From: Arsenophonus sp052171895
Lineage (GTDB): Bacteria; Pseudomonadota; Gammaproteobacteria; Enterobacterales; Enterobacteriaceae
Direction of reading: 5' to 3'
DNA length: 64,000 nt
NCBI GenBank assembly: GCA_052171895.1
Contig: JBQMRN010000006.1
Coordinates: 1-64,000 of the forward strand
Below, piece by piece: positions 63,819 through 64,000 of the stretch; position 1 is the first letter of the stretch; each line of letters opens with the position of its first letter. The translations under genes and the position numbers were made by a program. The notes under the pieces are model-generated. The model was not told the origin of the DNA. It made no database searches and worked only from the letters and a program-made list of their open reading frames with translations.

Positions 63819-64000
63819 TTAAATAAAAATTTTTTCTAACTGATTAAAATCTTTATTTATTAGTAGAGAGAAAAGCTTTTCAGCTTCAACATCCATTTTA
63901 GTGCAATAGGCGATATTTTTGTTTTTTGTCAAAATTAAATTTTGATGATTATTAATTAACCAAACTGCTCGTCTGGCAATTGCAGCGCCAGAATCAATAA
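63819..64000 (-). CDS. murI: Glutamate racemase MurI, C-terminal part (continues beyond window)
   Basis: MurI makes D-glutamate for peptidoglycan. The open minus-strand frame, 59 codons to the TAA at 63819, reads IDSGAAIARRAVWLINNHQN, then KNIAYCTKMDVEAEKLFSLL and FNQLEKIFI. It aligns with the family C-terminus (DSGEAIARRTAWL, NIAFCMAMTPEAEQLLPVL, FETLEKL). No stop or frameshift occurs in the visible part. In E. coli murI lies upstream of rrnB in the same orientation, as here. The start is outside the window. Confidence 0.9.
   Translation of the reverse strand, partial: IDSGAAIARRAVWLINNHQNLILTKNKNIAYCTKMDVEAEKLFSLLINKDFNQLEKIFI

Overview
The window looks like a chromosome segment from a host-restricted enterobacterial endosymbiont (Enterobacterales; an Arsenophonus- or Sodalis-like lineage is my guess, but the genus cannot be settled from this sequence) caught in the middle of genome decay. 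Three things point there. Gene order in several blocks matches the Escherichia coli map. Intergenic DNA is extremely AT-rich: 37081-37140 is about 10% G+C. Only about ten protein genes are intact, in a sea of pseudogenes and dead insertion sequences. No transposase reading frame in the window is intact.

Layout. (1) 1-8.4 kb: IS256 remnant, an ail/ompX-like pseudogene, then the zinc locus: intact znuB and znuC, a Zur-type operator, and frameshifted znuA. Intact mepM and a ruined lpxM follow. (2) 8.4-15.5 kb: an acrB pseudogene cut by IS91-, IS30- and IS481-family elements, then IS256 and IS1595 copies. (3) 15.5-24.9 kb: a visibly GC-richer block (18661-18720 is about 57% G+C) with no intact gene. 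It is probably a relic of acquired DNA (plasmid, ICE or prophage) that I could not identify. (4) 25-39 kb: nested IS elements around a block like E. coli minute 36-37: pdxY(pseudo)-tyrS-pdxH-anmK(pseudo), slyB(pseudo), slyA(split by IS), gloA(pseudo) and rnt. (5) 39-52.7 kb: IS481 carrying IS1595 and IS256, then nfuA-gntX(pseudo)/bioH(split)-feoC(pseudo)-feoB-feoA in E. coli-like order, with a Fur-type box. (6) 52.9-64 kb: two IS256 copies in opposite orientation, maoP and hdfR remnants, and a whole ribosomal RNA operon on the minus strand followed upstream by the 3' end of murI.

The rRNA operon is the most striking feature. Its promoter is well preserved and boxA-like antitermination sites are recognisable. 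tRNA-Glu and tRNA-Trp are intact. The 16S, 23S and 5S genes and tRNA-Asp are heavily mutated, truncated or internally deleted, and an IS91 copy (itself hit by IS1595) sits between 23S and 5S. The operon may survive only as a transcription unit for two tRNAs.

Functionally, the intact genes give tyrosyl-tRNA charging (tyrS), pyridoxal-phosphate formation from PNP/PMP (pdxH), tRNA 3' processing (rnt), Fe-S cluster delivery (nfuA), ferrous iron uptake (feoAB), peptidoglycan hydrolysis and synthesis (mepM, murI) and a zinc permease without its binding protein. Lost functions include lipid A acylation (lpxM), drug efflux (acrB), biotin synthesis (bioH), methylglyoxal detoxification (gloA), peptidoglycan recycling (anmK), PL kinase (pdxY) and regulators (slyA, hdfR).

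Five IS families are present, assigned by reading conceptual translations: IS256, IS481, IS1595, IS91 and IS30. They are often nested, and several target-site duplications can still be read, which gives an order of insertion events. I found no CRISPR array, no intact prophage and no convincing undescribed multi-gene system.
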